From NCBI GenBank assembly GCA_022750205.1, contig JAKIWD010000011.1:1-32069 (forward strand): a DNA stretch of 32,069 nucleotides. The letters are read 5' to 3'. This DNA is from Thermoplasmata archaeon (lineage in GTDB: Archaea > Thermoplasmatota > Thermoplasmata > Lutacidiplasmatales > UBA184). The notes under the pieces were generated by a model. It made no database searches, was not told the origin of the DNA, and was given only the letters and a program-made list of their open reading frames with translations. Shown piece by piece: positions 7,469 to 15,756 of the stretch. Within the stretch, counting starts at the first letter, position 1; each line of letters starts with the position of its first letter. Both the position numbers and the translations under genes were made by a program.

Positions 7469-9736
7469 GTGGCTCGGACGCAGATGAATTGCGCCAATTG
7501 CGGGAGGAAGTATTCGGCCTATTCGCCGCGGAACGCTCGCTGGTGCAAGAAGGAGCAGGTGTTCGTCTGCCAGAAGTGCCTGGCCAAGACCGGCACATGC
7601 CCGTCGTGTGGAGGCTCGATCAGCCAGCTCGCGGGGTCGCTGATCGTCCAGGGGGCGGTCTTCCTCGCGGTCATCCTGTTCATCGCCGTGATCATCCTGC
7701 CGGGGAACGTTGCCGGTGAGCAGCGCAACGCACTGGCCGTCACGCCCGTCTCGGGGCTCAGCCTCGGGGCGAACGAGAAGGTCTTCGGTATCGTCAGCCC
7801 CGGCCAGGGCGCGGTCATCGTCGTCTTTTCGTACACGGACAGCTCGGGCAATTCGGCCACCGGACGCCACGTCGAGAACTTCTGGCTGAACGATCCGACG
7901 GGCCGTGTCCTGGTCGAGATGGGATCGAACGATTCCTCGACCCCGACGATCGCCCGGGGGGGCGAAGGATTCCCGCCCGGTGTCGCCGTCGTGACCGGCT
8001 TCCAGTACGAGTCCAATGATTCCATCTCCATCATCGGCCAGGTGACCCAGGTCGGGAACGTCACGGCAATCGGGGCCAGCGCCGTCGCCCCGAACCCCAC
8101 GGCATTCTCCCATGCCTCGGCGACCACTGACGCCGAGTTCTTTGGAATACCGAGCGCGATCTGCGTTTCGGTGATCCTGGCTGGGGTGTTCCTCACCCGA
8201 TCCCGGCTGCGCTGGCACGAGCTGAACTTGCCCAAATGGACCCTGAAGCGTCCCAAGGAACTCTCGGCGCCCCCTCCGGCGGACTCGATCGAATGGATGG
8301 ACAACGCGTACCTGGGACAGATCCGGCGCATCGGACGTGTCGGCATCGCGGCCTCCTTCGCCCTGATCGCGCTCTTCCTGGTCGTGGTCGTCTCCCCGAC
8401 CAACTTCCCGGACCAGGTCTACTTCGGGGTGCTGGTCGGCACCCCGATCGGCCTGATCTTTGCCGCCGTCAGCGGCTACAACTACTGGAACCTCGCGCGC
8501 CGCGGGATCCGGCGACTCGGCGCATCGTCGCAAGGGGTGTACCTGGATTACGCCCGGGTCCCGCCCGGCGCGCGCACGTTCATCGCGTGGACTGACATCC
8601 GCGAGCTCGAAGCTCCGAGAGCGATCTACGCCCACGGCGCCCAGATCGACACCCCCCTCGGCTCGGAGTACCTCCAACTGCTCAGCACGGATACCATCAC
8701 GTTCCTGCGGACCCATTTCGAGGCGGCCCGGGTCCCCTACCGTTCCCAATCCGCCCCGCTCCGGCCGTCGGTCGAATCGCTGCTGGGCACGGGTCCCCCG
8801 GCCTCGGTCTCCGGGACGGTCTGGACCCGCAATCCGTTGGCTCGCCGCTGGGTGCTGAAGGGGGCCCTTCTGCTCGTCCTTCAGATCCCCCTGGCAGTGC
8901 TCGGGGTGATCTTCTTCGAACGGTATGGTTTGAATCAGGGGGAGGCGCTCTTCTTCCTCCCGACGATGTTCGGAGCCCAGCTCGCCTACCAAGGCTCCCG
9001 GGCGATCCGGGCGGTCGGGATCTCCGCGGTCGGGTTCTCGTTGCGTGAATCAGCGGGCGAGCGAACCATCCCGTGGTCCGAAGTGGCCGAACTGACCCCG
9101 TTCGCGCGCGGAGTTCGGTATAAGTCGGTGACCGGATTCGCCGAATCGTTCGCTCGGCTCGACCGCACCGTGATCGCCGCGATCGTAGACGGACTCAACC
9201 AAGCCCGCGGGGTCCGCAGCTTGGTCGCAGCCCCGAACGTCCCGCCGGCGGTGGCCGCCTGGGTGACCAACCCGCTGCACGGCTCCGCGCGGGATCTGCT
9301 CGTCCTGATGGTGGCGCTGCCGCTCGGCGTCTCGCTGGCGTCGACGGCATGGCTCGTGCTCACCGGGAACCCGAACGCGATCTTCGGGATCTTTTTTCCG
9401 GTGATCCTGATCGTTTTCGGGATCAACCCGTTGGTCTCCTGGCGCGCGAGTCCGGTGCGCATCGCCCTGACCTCCGACGCGATCTTCGTCGACTATGGCC
9501 GACCGGTCTCCGACGTCAGCGCGTTCAACGTCCTCCCCTTCTCACAGATCGCAACGGCGTCCGCCTCCGGGCCCTCCTCCGCCCCCCGGGGGCTGGGGCT
9601 TCGCCCCATCGCGATCAGCTTCCGGACGGTGGCGGGGATCAATCTCGCCGTCGGCCCGGTGTCGCCGACGGTGGCGAGAGCCGTCCAAGTTCGATTCCGG
9701 CCCGACCAGTTGCAAGAGTGGAAGCTCCCCGGCTGA
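7469..9736 (+). CDS. Multi-pass membrane protein with N-terminal Cys cluster, GIDE-like domain and PH-like segments
   Basis: GTG start, with GGAG 7 bases upstream. The 755-residue protein opens with seven cysteines (C8, C11, C26, C34, C37, C44, C47) in zinc-ribbon/RING-like spacing, then a membrane helix (about 55-78). Residues about 80-210 read like a GIDE (MULAN-type E3 ligase) segment: KVFGIVSPGQG..., then FWLNDPTGRVLVEM and a closing SISIIGQV; a second helix follows (about 225-245). The rest looks like three units, each a pair of hydrophobic helices followed by a PH-like beta segment containing a W-x-D/E-I/V pattern (FIAWTDIRELEAP, TIPWSEVAELTPF, VLPFSQIATAS). Membrane location is clear; the GIDE and PH assignments are by eye and need a profile search. 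It is divergent from the kelch receptor across a 204-base gap. A role in membrane-bound signalling or protein turnover is only a suggestion. Confidence 0.7.
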   Translation: MARTQMNCANCGRKYSAYSPRNARWCKKEQVFVCQKCLAKTGTCPSCGGSISQLAGSLIVQGAVFLAVILFIAVIILPGNVAGEQRNALAVTPVSGLSLGANEKVFGIVSPGQGAVIVVFSYTDSSGNSATGRHVENFWLNDPTGRVLVEMGSNDSSTPTIARGGEGFPPGVAVVTGFQYESNDSISIIGQVTQVGNVTAIGASAVAPNPTAFSHASATTDAEFFGIPSAICVSVILAGVFLTRSRLRWHELNLPKWTLKRPKELSAPPPADSIEWMDNAYLGQIRRIGRVGIAASFALIALFLVVVVSPTNFPDQVYFGVLVGTPIGLIFAAVSGYNYWNLARRGIRRLGASSQGVYLDYARVPPGARTFIAWTDIRELEAPRAIYAHGAQIDTPLGSEYLQLLSTDTITFLRTHFEAARVPYRSQSAPLRPSVESLLGTGPPASVSGTVWTRNPLARRWVLKGALLLVLQIPLAVLGVIFFERYGLNQGEALFFLPTMFGAQLAYQGSRAIRAVGISAVGFSLRESAGERTIPWSEVAELTPFARGVRYKSVTGFAESFARLDRTVIAAIVDGLNQARGVRSLVAAPNVPPAVAAWVTNPLHGSARDLLVLMVALPLGVSLASTAWLVLTGNPNAIFGIFFPVILIVFGINPLVSWRASPVRIALTSDAIFVDYGRPVSDVSAFNVLPFSQIATASASGPSSAPRGLGLRPIAISFRTVAGINLAVGPVSPTVARAVQVRFRPDQLQEWKLPG

Positions 9737-10052
9737 GCCGTCGATTGGCGCGAGTTCGGGGACGGGTACATCGGCGCTCCCCGCGACTCGAAGCTCGAGA
9801 CCTGTTCGTGCGGGCGGATCGCCTCTGCCGGATCCCGCTGCTTCGGGCCCCGAGAGCGGGGTTCGGTTCCGGGTCCGTTCGTTTCCCGCGGGCACTCCGT
9901 CACTCGGTGGCGAGGGGAGTCGGGGCACGTTCCGGTGACGGCAAGCGGTCCGTTTCCCCGAACAGAAACCGCTTTGGGGAGTCGGACGATGCCTACTCCG
10001 AGGGAGCGCCTATCCCGAACGGCGCACCATCAGCCCGGAGGAGGACCCTACG
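9737..10052. other. Gene-free stretch
   Basis: About 316 bases between the large membrane protein and the small exported protein. ORFs here are antisense or frame-shifted continuations of neighbours without family features. The right end holds a strong GGAGGAGG ribosome-binding site (10037-10044). No RNA gene or repeat was recognised. Confidence 0.4.
10037..10044 (+). promoter_or_regulatory. Strong Shine-Dalgarno site
   Basis: GGAGGAGG lies 8 bases before the ATG at 10053. It is the clearest ribosome-binding site in the window, where most genes look leaderless, and it decides for the upstream Met rather than the internal Met at 10098. Confidence 0.6.
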
Positions 10053-10712
10053 ATGCGCGAGGCCGGTAAAGCGGGGCAGCTCTCCCCGCCTCTATCGATG
10101 AAACTCTCCATCTTGATCGTAGTCGCCGCGCTCGCGGCACCCGCCGTCGTGGTGGGACTATCGAACGCCACCCCTCTCATCGGGACCCCCACCGCGCCGC
10201 CGTCGCTCACGGATTGTCAGCAATCGGCGATCCCACCCAGCTTCAACTCCTCGCTCGACCTCCGGGCCACTGCCTCCCCGCCGTGGGCGGACCCGCAAGC
10301 GGCCCCTCTCGGGGCTGTCCCGGCCTACTTCCTGCTCGCCCGCGAGACGAACTGGACCGTCGCGGGACAGTCCTGCTACCGGTTCACCGTCACGGTGGCC
10401 GCCCCGAACCTCACGGTGGGCGACACGGGCTTCGAGCTGAAGACCGAACTCTGTGGGCCGATCTCCCAGACGTTCGGGATCCAGTACCTCGACCCGGCGC
10501 TCCAGCCGCTCGCTTCGGAGGATGTCCAAACTCACTCCTGGGGGGCTTTGGCGGGAGTCGGGGTCTCGGTGGGAGACTTCGTCCTGATCGACTCGATCGG
10601 GAGCCTGCCGGGGACCCAACTCGTCTCGGAGGTCAGCTACGAGGGCGGCAACGACCAGAGCGCGATGCCGGTCAGCCCGTACTCGGGCGAATCCGAGGGT
10701 TGCGGGTTCTAA
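10053..10712 (+). CDS. Small secreted or lipid-side protein of unknown function
   Basis: The 219-residue product carries a hydrophobic signal segment (about residues 17-36, KLSILIVVAALAAPAVVVGL). The start at 10053 is preferred because of the strong GGAGGAGG site; starting at the internal Met (10098) would also give a normal signal peptide. The mature part is Pro/Ser/Thr-rich with four cysteines (in DCQQS, QSCYRF, ELCGP and EGCGF), which may form two disulfides outside the cell. No anchor is visible at the C-terminus. Strand-like segments such as NWTVAGQSCYRFTVTVAAPNLTVGD suggest a beta sandwich. I do not recognise a family. It follows the large membrane protein in the same direction but 316 bases away, so it probably has its own transcript. 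Confidence 0.65.
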   Translation: MREAGKAGQLSPPLSMKLSILIVVAALAAPAVVVGLSNATPLIGTPTAPPSLTDCQQSAIPPSFNSSLDLRATASPPWADPQAAPLGAVPAYFLLARETNWTVAGQSCYRFTVTVAAPNLTVGDTGFELKTELCGPISQTFGIQYLDPALQPLASEDVQTHSWGALAGVGVSVGDFVLIDSIGSLPGTQLVSEVSYEGGNDQSAMPVSPYSGESEGCGF

Positions 10713-10848
10713 CGCGTTCCTTGCGCCCAACACCGAGCGCCGTCTTGGAGCGCTCCCGATTCAGCCCCGCGGGAACTCGCAGGGGGGCTCAACGTTCCTC
10801 TCCGGCGACTCGGGGAGCCTTGTCCGGTCGTGGACGACTACCCAGTCG

Positions 10849-10855
10849 CTATACC
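10849..10855 (+). promoter_or_regulatory. TATA-like box before the FAD/NAD reductase
   Basis: CTATACC is centred about 24 bases upstream of the GTG at 10876, supporting that GTG as the start of a leaderless message. Confidence 0.4.
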
Positions 10856-10875
10856 CCGGCCGCCATTCTCGGACC

Positions 10876-11634
10876 GTGCACGTGCTCGGTGGGCCGGATC
10901 CGGACGTTCCCGCCCCGGGCCGATACGTCCTCCCGCTCGTGGCGAGCCGGCGCGAGTCTCCCAGCGCGATGACCTTCCAATTCTCCACGGCCGGCACAGG
11001 ATTCCAGTACCGTTCGAACCAGGCGATCCGGCTCGCCTTGCCCGGGGTCGACGATCCGTGGGGGGCGGTGCGCACGTTCTCGCTCTCGTCCAGCCCGTCC
11101 GAACCCGGGATGATCGCCGTGACGTGCAAGATCTCGGATACCCCGTTCAAGCAGGCGCTCTCGCGCCTTCATCCGGGTGAGACCGCCGTGGTCGTCGGAC
11201 CGCTGGGGCATTTCCTGCTGGACGTGGGGCGGCCCACGGTCTTCCTCGCCGGAGGGATCGGGATCACTCCGTTCCGCGGAATGCTCCGGTTCGCGACGGA
11301 CACCGGGAACACCGTTCCCCGCCGCCTCCTCTACTCGGCGCGTGTCCCCGCCGAGCTGGTCTTCCGAGCCGAACTCGACGCGATGGTCCGCGCCTCCCCG
11401 GCCGTCCAAGTCGAATACACGATCACCCGTCCCGGCGAATCCGGCGAGGCGTGGACGGGCCGTGTCGGCCGCATCGACCTAGACTGGATTCGGGCCACCG
11501 CCGCGCCGCTCGACCGCCCCATGTTCTACCTCGCGGGCCTGCCCGACATGGTGGAGGAGATGGTGGGACTCCTCACCGGTCCGCTCGGCGTGCCCGAGGA
11601 CGACATCGACTACGAGATCTTCCGCGGCTTCTGA
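10876..11634 (+). CDS. Ferredoxin-reductase-type FAD/NAD(P)-binding oxidoreductase
   Basis: The 252-residue protein has the two-domain layout of the ferredoxin-NADP reductase superfamily. The N-terminal FAD-binding barrel carries RTFSLSSSP (residues 66-74; family motif RxYS, with Phe in place of Tyr). The C-terminal nucleotide-binding domain carries GGIGITPF (126-133), a YSARVPAELVFRAEL stretch, FYLAGLP, and the terminal EIFRGF typical of the fold. It should move electrons between NAD(P)H and a separate acceptor. No 2Fe-2S cysteine motif is present, so the iron-sulfur partner, if any, is another protein. The GTG start fits the TATA-like box just upstream. It stands alone: the preceding gene is 163 bases away and the next is convergent. 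The physiological partner cannot be told from the sequence. Confidence 0.85.
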   Translation: MHVLGGPDPDVPAPGRYVLPLVASRRESPSAMTFQFSTAGTGFQYRSNQAIRLALPGVDDPWGAVRTFSLSSSPSEPGMIAVTCKISDTPFKQALSRLHPGETAVVVGPLGHFLLDVGRPTVFLAGGIGITPFRGMLRFATDTGNTVPRRLLYSARVPAELVFRAELDAMVRASPAVQVEYTITRPGESGEAWTGRVGRIDLDWIRATAAPLDRPMFYLAGLPDMVEEMVGLLTGPLGVPEDDIDYEIFRGF

Positions 11635-11692
11635 CCCGGGCGTCCGTCCGTGCGATGGAACTGGAACCCGTTGTCCAGGGGACGGCCGACGG

Positions 11693-12205
11693 CTAGGGGC
11701 CCACGAGCACCCCGGCAAGCGGGGTGTGGCGGACCAGCTCCGCCACCTCGTCCGGTGTGGCGGGTACCCGGAAGATCAATGGCGGCCTCGCCTTCGGGCT
11801 GTGCTCCGGCACGCCCGCCTGGCGGTCGGCCCCGAACTCGACCTGCCAACCATGGCGGGCGTTGCTCACGATGAGCCCGGTCAAGGTCTTGTCGGCCCAG
11901 ATGCCGCCTCCCCGCTGCACGCGGACCGCCGCCACCTCTGCGTTCGGGAAGGCGGCCAGAGGAACGTCGACGATACATCCCGCGGACGGTTCGACCGTCT
12001 GGCAGACCGGGCCCGGAGCGACCGCAGCCCGCCAGCTCCGGTAGGCGCCGTACCCCGCCGCCGGACCGGGCCGGACGGTCCGCACCACGACGAACCGGTG
12101 ATCGGTGAACGCGAGGCGCACCGGGCCCCGCACCCATCCGAACGCGTAGGCGCTCGCAATCTCGCCGACCAGGCACTCGTCGGCGGCGCCGAGGTCGTGG
12201 GTCAT
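11693..12205 (-). CDS. Unknown soluble protein, possibly PH-like fold
   Basis: The ORF track extends this frame to 12664, but that part lies antisense to the DUF2252 gene and reads as shadow. The ATG at 12205 (MTHDLGAADECLVGEIASAYAFGW) gives 170 residues. The sequence alternates strands and turns: VRLAFTDHRFVVVRTV near residue 30 is the pattern 'L-x-x-T-D-x-R-hydrophobic' common in bacterial PH-like and GRAM-like domains. A central IVDVPLAAFPNAEVAAVRV and TGLIVSNARHGWQVEF follow, then a C-terminal helix, DEVAELVRHTPLAG. No signal peptide or membrane helix. It converges with the reductase gene (58 bases between stops) and is divergent from DUF2252. The family is not known to me and the fold is a guess. 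Confidence 0.6.
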   Translation of the reverse strand: MTHDLGAADECLVGEIASAYAFGWVRGPVRLAFTDHRFVVVRTVRPGPAAGYGAYRSWRAAVAPGPVCQTVEPSAGCIVDVPLAAFPNAEVAAVRVQRGGGIWADKTLTGLIVSNARHGWQVEFGADRQAGVPEHSPKARPPLIFRVPATPDEVAELVRHTPLAGVLVGP

Positions 12206-12335
12206 CCCGCCCGCCACGTCGGGGGGAGTCTGTAGCTCCGGACTGGTGCCTTTCGTAGGACGGAACCTCACTGAGTTGGGGGCCGGACCGCCGATGGATG
12301 GTCCGGATCCGTGAACGGTGGAGGTGCCAAGGCTC

Positions 12336-12343
12336 CATATACG
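12336..12343 (+). promoter_or_regulatory. TATA-like box of the DUF2252 gene
   Basis: CATATACG is an AT-rich island in GC-rich DNA, about 31-38 bases upstream of the ATG at 12374. The spacing predicts a very short leader. Confidence 0.45.
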
Positions 12344-12373
12344 AAGCGGTAGGATTTCGGGTGGCATCCGCCC

Positions 12374-13723
12374 ATGCCGAAACTCGACTCCCGGGCCCAG
12401 CGGGTCGCCCGAGGGAAATCGCTTCGAGCGCGGGTCCGCCGTTCCCGGCATAGAGATTGGACACCGGGAGACGATCGGCCCGATCCGGTCGATCTGCTGC
12501 AGGCGGGCGATCGCGTCCGCATCCCCGAGCTGATCCCACTTCGGTACGGTCGCATGGCGGCCTCGCCGTTCGCCTTCTTCCGCGGGTCGGCCGCCGTCAT
12601 GGCGCGCGACCTCTCCACCACGCCGACCACGGGCCTGACGGTGCAGTTGGGGGGCGACGCACATCTGTCCAACTTCGGCATGTTCGCGACCCCCGAGCGC
12701 GCGCAGGTCTTCGACGTCAACGACTTCGATGAGACCCTGCGGGGCCCGTGGGAGTGGGATGTCAAGCGCCTGGCGACGAGCCTGGTCCTAGCGGGTCGCC
12801 AGGACGGCTTCTCCCGCACCCAGAATCGCAAGGCGGCGCGCGTTGCGGTCCGAGCCTATCGACGCGCGATGGCCGAGTTCGCGGCGATGCGTTACCTCGA
12901 TGTCTGGTACTCCCACATCGATCTCGAGGACGCGCAAACACCCGTGCCCCACCAAGGTCAGCTCCTGATCGAGCGGGCCGCGTCGCAGGCACGGCGCCGC
13001 ACCGGGCTCCACGCGTTCCCCAAGCTCGTCCAGGCGGTACGGGGAAGCTGGCGGATCCGGGACGCTCCCCCGTTGATCGTCCACTACCAGGACCCGGAAC
13101 GCAATGCGGAATCGCAGTCGTTCTTCGATCGGTATCTCGCGACGCTCCCCGACGAACGCCGCATGCTCCTCGATCGGTACCACGTCGTGGACGTGGCGCA
13201 GAAGGTGGTCGGCGTGGGGAGCGTCGGGACGGCGTGCTCGATCCTGCTGCTCATGGCCGATACCGACGTGGCAGACCCGCTCTTCCTCCAGCTCAAGCAG
13301 GCCACCTCCTCCGCCCTCGAGCCGTACCTGGAACCCAGCCCGTACCCCAATCACGCGCAGCGGGTGGTCGTCGGCCAGCACTTGATCCAGGAGGCGAGCG
13401 ACGTCTTCCTCGGGTGGGGCCGCCTGCGGTCCCGCGATTTCTACGTCCGTCAGCTGCTCGACATGAAGTTCTCGTACGACATCACCATCATGGGGCCCCG
13501 CTCGCTGCTCGCCCAGGCCGAGCTGTGTGGCGTCGCCCTAGCGCGGGCCCACGCGCGCACCGGCGACCCGGCCCAGATCACGGGTTACCTCGGGGATCGC
13601 CCGGTGTTCGACGAGGCCGTTTCGCGATTCGCCGAGGAGTACGCCGACCAGAGCGTCCGAGACCACCAGGTGCTGCTGAACGCGATCAAGCACGGGCGCG
13701 TTCCGGCGAGGCTGGGGCTCTAG
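12374..13723 (+). CDS. DUF2252 family protein
   Basis: The 449 residues are of normal length for DUF2252. Conserved family blocks are plain: RMAASPFAFFRGSAAVMARDL (60-80), QLGGDAHLSNFGMF (91-104), FDVNDFDETLRGPWEWDVKRLATSL (113-137), and a late block with DFYVRQLLDMKFS and the histidine-containing LCGVALARAHARTGD. DUF2252 is thought to be related to protein-kinase-like/aminoglycoside phosphotransferase folds, with the GDAHLSNFG and FDxND segments resembling catalytic and metal-binding loops; its substrate is not established. No signal or membrane segment, so cytosolic. The family is common in actinobacteria and soil microbes, so horizontal acquisition is possible. It is transcribed alone. Confidence 0.88.
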   Translation: MPKLDSRAQRVARGKSLRARVRRSRHRDWTPGDDRPDPVDLLQAGDRVRIPELIPLRYGRMAASPFAFFRGSAAVMARDLSTTPTTGLTVQLGGDAHLSNFGMFATPERAQVFDVNDFDETLRGPWEWDVKRLATSLVLAGRQDGFSRTQNRKAARVAVRAYRRAMAEFAAMRYLDVWYSHIDLEDAQTPVPHQGQLLIERAASQARRRTGLHAFPKLVQAVRGSWRIRDAPPLIVHYQDPERNAESQSFFDRYLATLPDERRMLLDRYHVVDVAQKVVGVGSVGTACSILLLMADTDVADPLFLQLKQATSSALEPYLEPSPYPNHAQRVVVGQHLIQEASDVFLGWGRLRSRDFYVRQLLDMKFSYDITIMGPRSLLAQAELCGVALARAHARTGDPAQITGYLGDRPVFDEAVSRFAEEYADQSVRDHQVLLNAIKHGRVPARLGL

Positions 13724-13799
13724 GGGACGGACGAACCCCGGCACCCGCGCGCTCGGCGTGCGCGCCGTACGAGCAGAAACCTTCCGGCGCCGGTCCGGA

Positions 13800-14354
13800 C
13801 TAACGCAGGAGGAGGAACCACACCCAGGCGACGACCGGCACGGCGATCCAGATGGCCAGGAACGTCAGGGGTAGGATCTCGGTCAGCGTATCCGGGTTCG
13901 TACGGTCCATCCAGGACACGGCATGGGAACCAGAGAATCTCTCTTCGTGGGCCAGGAACGGTCGCAGGAGGTTGACGGGAAGGCTGGCGTCGGACCGCAG
14001 GGAGATCGGCGCCGTCCAGGTCCCCTCCAACGGTGGTTGGTCCCGCTCGAGCTGGCAGCCGGCCTCTCGCCAGAGGTTCTTGGCGTCGTTCGTACGCCGA
14101 AGCAGGACGATCCACACGAAAGAGATCATGATGCCGAGGATCGCGAGGAAGGTCAGAATCAGTACCAGGACCCGGGCCTGGTTCTGGAAATCCTCGATGG
14201 CGATGAAGAGTGCGGTGAGCAGCACCGTGCCGATGGCCGCGTAGTAGCTCGTCCGTACGGAGGCGAGCGTCGCCTCTTCCGCCTGAAGGCGCTCGAGCTT
14301 GTCGTGAAGCCAACGGCGGTTATCCGGCGACAACGGCAAGGACGGCTCGGGCAC
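13800..14354 (-). CDS. Small membrane protein, possibly RipA-like
   Basis: GTG start (14354), supported by a CTAATCC element centred about 26 bases upstream. The 184-residue product has an N-terminal charged helix (NRRWLHDKLERLQAEEATLASVRTSYY), two close membrane helices (about 37-57 and 62-86), a soluble loop of about 70 residues (RRTNDAKNLWREAGCQLERDQPPLEG...) and a third helix at the end (about 160-183). The arrangement and the loop pattern recall the RipA family of octameric membrane proteins found scattered in bacteria, but the match is from memory and weak. Function unknown. It is convergent with DUF2252 and lies upstream of no other gene on its strand within 300 bases. Confidence 0.68.
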   Translation of the reverse strand: MPEPSLPLSPDNRRWLHDKLERLQAEEATLASVRTSYYAAIGTVLLTALFIAIEDFQNQARVLVLILTFLAILGIMISFVWIVLLRRTNDAKNLWREAGCQLERDQPPLEGTWTAPISLRSDASLPVNLLRPFLAHEERFSGSHAVSWMDRTNPDTLTEILPLTFLAIWIAVPVVAWVWFLLLR

Positions 14355-14377
14355 ACCTCCCGCACGCGGAGGGAGGG

Positions 14378-14384
14378 ATTAGGG
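14378..14384 (-). promoter_or_regulatory. Possible TATA-like element
   Basis: CCCTAAT on the minus strand is centred about 26-27 bases upstream of the GTG at 14354 and is the only AT-containing island in the gap. Confidence 0.3.
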
Positions 14385-14466
14385 TTCACCTGGACTCAGC
14401 GGGCGGGTCGCCGTGGATGGGCATGGTCGGCCATCGGTGGCCGGAGGCTCTCCCGCGTCCCGATCC

Positions 14467-14871
14467 CTACCGGGCTCTCATCCGATTGTTCTTGGGCGCG
14501 TGCTCCACTTCGGCCAGGCCCAGGGCCTCCATGACCGGCGGCACGTAGTTGGCGAATCGGCCCCGCAGGCCCTTTTTCATCCCGTACCAGCCTCCGATGG
14601 GATTGTCGGCGGAACGGGCCCAAGCCTCGACGGTCCCGGGAGACGCCGGTTTCTGCTCGTCGGCGCTGCCGAGCGCCATCCAGTCCCCGTGCCTCTGGAG
14701 CATCGCCCGTAGATCCTCCAGACAGCGAAGCTGGTACTGCAGGGTGGTGCTGCCGACCTGCACAACCAGCGCCGGCGGCGCCGCGGATTCGTCCTTGTAC
14801 GCTTGGAACGCGGAAAGCCCGCTGGGGGTCTTGAGCTCCCAGGGTTTGGCCTTGGTTCCGGACCCTTTCAT
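14467..14871 (-). CDS. Conserved small soluble protein (DUF6855-like)
   Basis: The ORF can begin at 15006, but the ATG at 14871 (MKGSGTKAKPWELKTPSGLSAF) begins where the recognisable family begins and gives 134 residues. The segments GTKAKPWELKTPSG, QYQLRCLEDLRAMLQRHGDWMALGSADEQK, GTVEAWARSADNPIGGWYGMKKGLRGRFANYVPPVMEALGLAEVEH and NNRMRA look like a conserved bacterial family that I recall as DUF6855; this is memory, not a search. No signal peptide, membrane helix or metal motif. The family's role is unknown. High similarity to bacterial members would point to lateral transfer. It is transcribed on the minus strand, about 270 bases downstream of the DoxX gene. Confidence 0.75.
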   Translation of the reverse strand: MKGSGTKAKPWELKTPSGLSAFQAYKDESAAPPALVVQVGSTTLQYQLRCLEDLRAMLQRHGDWMALGSADEQKPASPGTVEAWARSADNPIGGWYGMKKGLRGRFANYVPPVMEALGLAEVEHAPKNNRMRAR

Positions 14872-15141
14872 CGGCAAATCAGCTCCCGTATTCGGCGAAC
14901 GAACCATCCAGTACTTCAAGCCACATGTTACAGCGCTAACATTCGGGTCGATCGAGGTGCGTCCCAGCGGCTCGCGGGCGCCGAATTCCGTGGCGGTGAA
15001 GCACATTCCCGGCCCCGCCTCAGGGCTCTCGTACGAATCGATCGCCCGTCCGCGCCGCGGGTCGACCGACGCGCGACACTCAGCAATCTCCGCAATCCCG
15101 CGGAGCGAGGGGCGAGCGTCGATCTTTGCGACCGCGTCGGA

Positions 15142-15741
15142 TTACGCGCCGACGCGAAGGGTCGATCGCGCAGGGTCAGCGCTCCCGGTGGGGTTGAGCT
15201 CGGCGATCCCGGCCCACCGGGGAAATCGCCGTTCGATGTAGTAGTCGAGACTGTAGCGACTCGGGCCGTAGGTCGCGTTGACCAGGATCAGACCGAGGAA
15301 AGCCACCGCGTAGATCACTCCCGTCCCGACGTCGGTGCCACCGGCGCCGACTTGGTAGGGTCCCCCGAAACCTTCCGGCACGGCCCAGATCAGCAGACTG
15401 AGTATGACGCCCCCGGCGTAGGCGATCTTCCGCATGAAACCGAAGATGAGCGCGAGCCCGAGCGCTAGCTCCAGCGTGCCCACCGTGTAGACGATGAGCG
15501 GCCCGTTGGCGCCGGCCTGGGCCGCCCAGAACGAGTACCACCCCGATAGCCAACTCGGCGCATTCCCTTGCGCCGTCAGAACATTGTCCTGAAAGCTACC
15601 CACGAACCCCGAGGTGAACTTCAGGACGCCGTCGATGAGCCAGACCACGCCGAGGAGGATTCGGAACACCGTCTTCAACGAGTGAGCGTGGCGGACCCAC
15701 CAGGTCTGTTTCGCCTCCGGGATCGAATCGTGCGCTGTCAT
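15142..15741 (-). CDS. DoxX family membrane protein
   Basis: Two Met codons near the 5' end compete: 15756 (MTPKKMTAHDS) and 15741 (MTAHDS). The TATA-like box at 15771-15776 would start transcription near 15747, so 15741 is preferred and gives 199 residues. The protein has the DoxX plan: a first helix with RILLGVVWLIDGVLKF, a loop GSFQDNVLTAQGN, then helices VYTVGTLELALGLALIFGF, IAYAGGVILSLLIWAVPEGFGG and GVIYAVAFLGLILVNATYGP, four membrane spans in total. DoxX relatives include the small subunit of thiosulfate:quinone oxidoreductase in Acidianus, but many members have other or unknown roles; this one has no DoxA partner beside it. Likely a quinone-linked or redox membrane protein. Confidence 0.82.
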   Translation of the reverse strand: MTAHDSIPEAKQTWWVRHAHSLKTVFRILLGVVWLIDGVLKFTSGFVGSFQDNVLTAQGNAPSWLSGWYSFWAAQAGANGPLIVYTVGTLELALGLALIFGFMRKIAYAGGVILSLLIWAVPEGFGGPYQVGAGGTDVGTGVIYAVAFLGLILVNATYGPSRYSLDYYIERRFPRWAGIAELNPTGSADPARSTLRVGA

Positions 15742-15756
15742 CTTCTTCGGTGTCAT

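Noticed and set aside
7265-8992. N-terminal extension of the 1158-residue minus-strand ORF
   Set aside because: It is antisense to the 755-residue membrane protein, is Arg/Gly/Asp-rich without features, and the kelch gene has its own signal peptide and TATA box at 7264.
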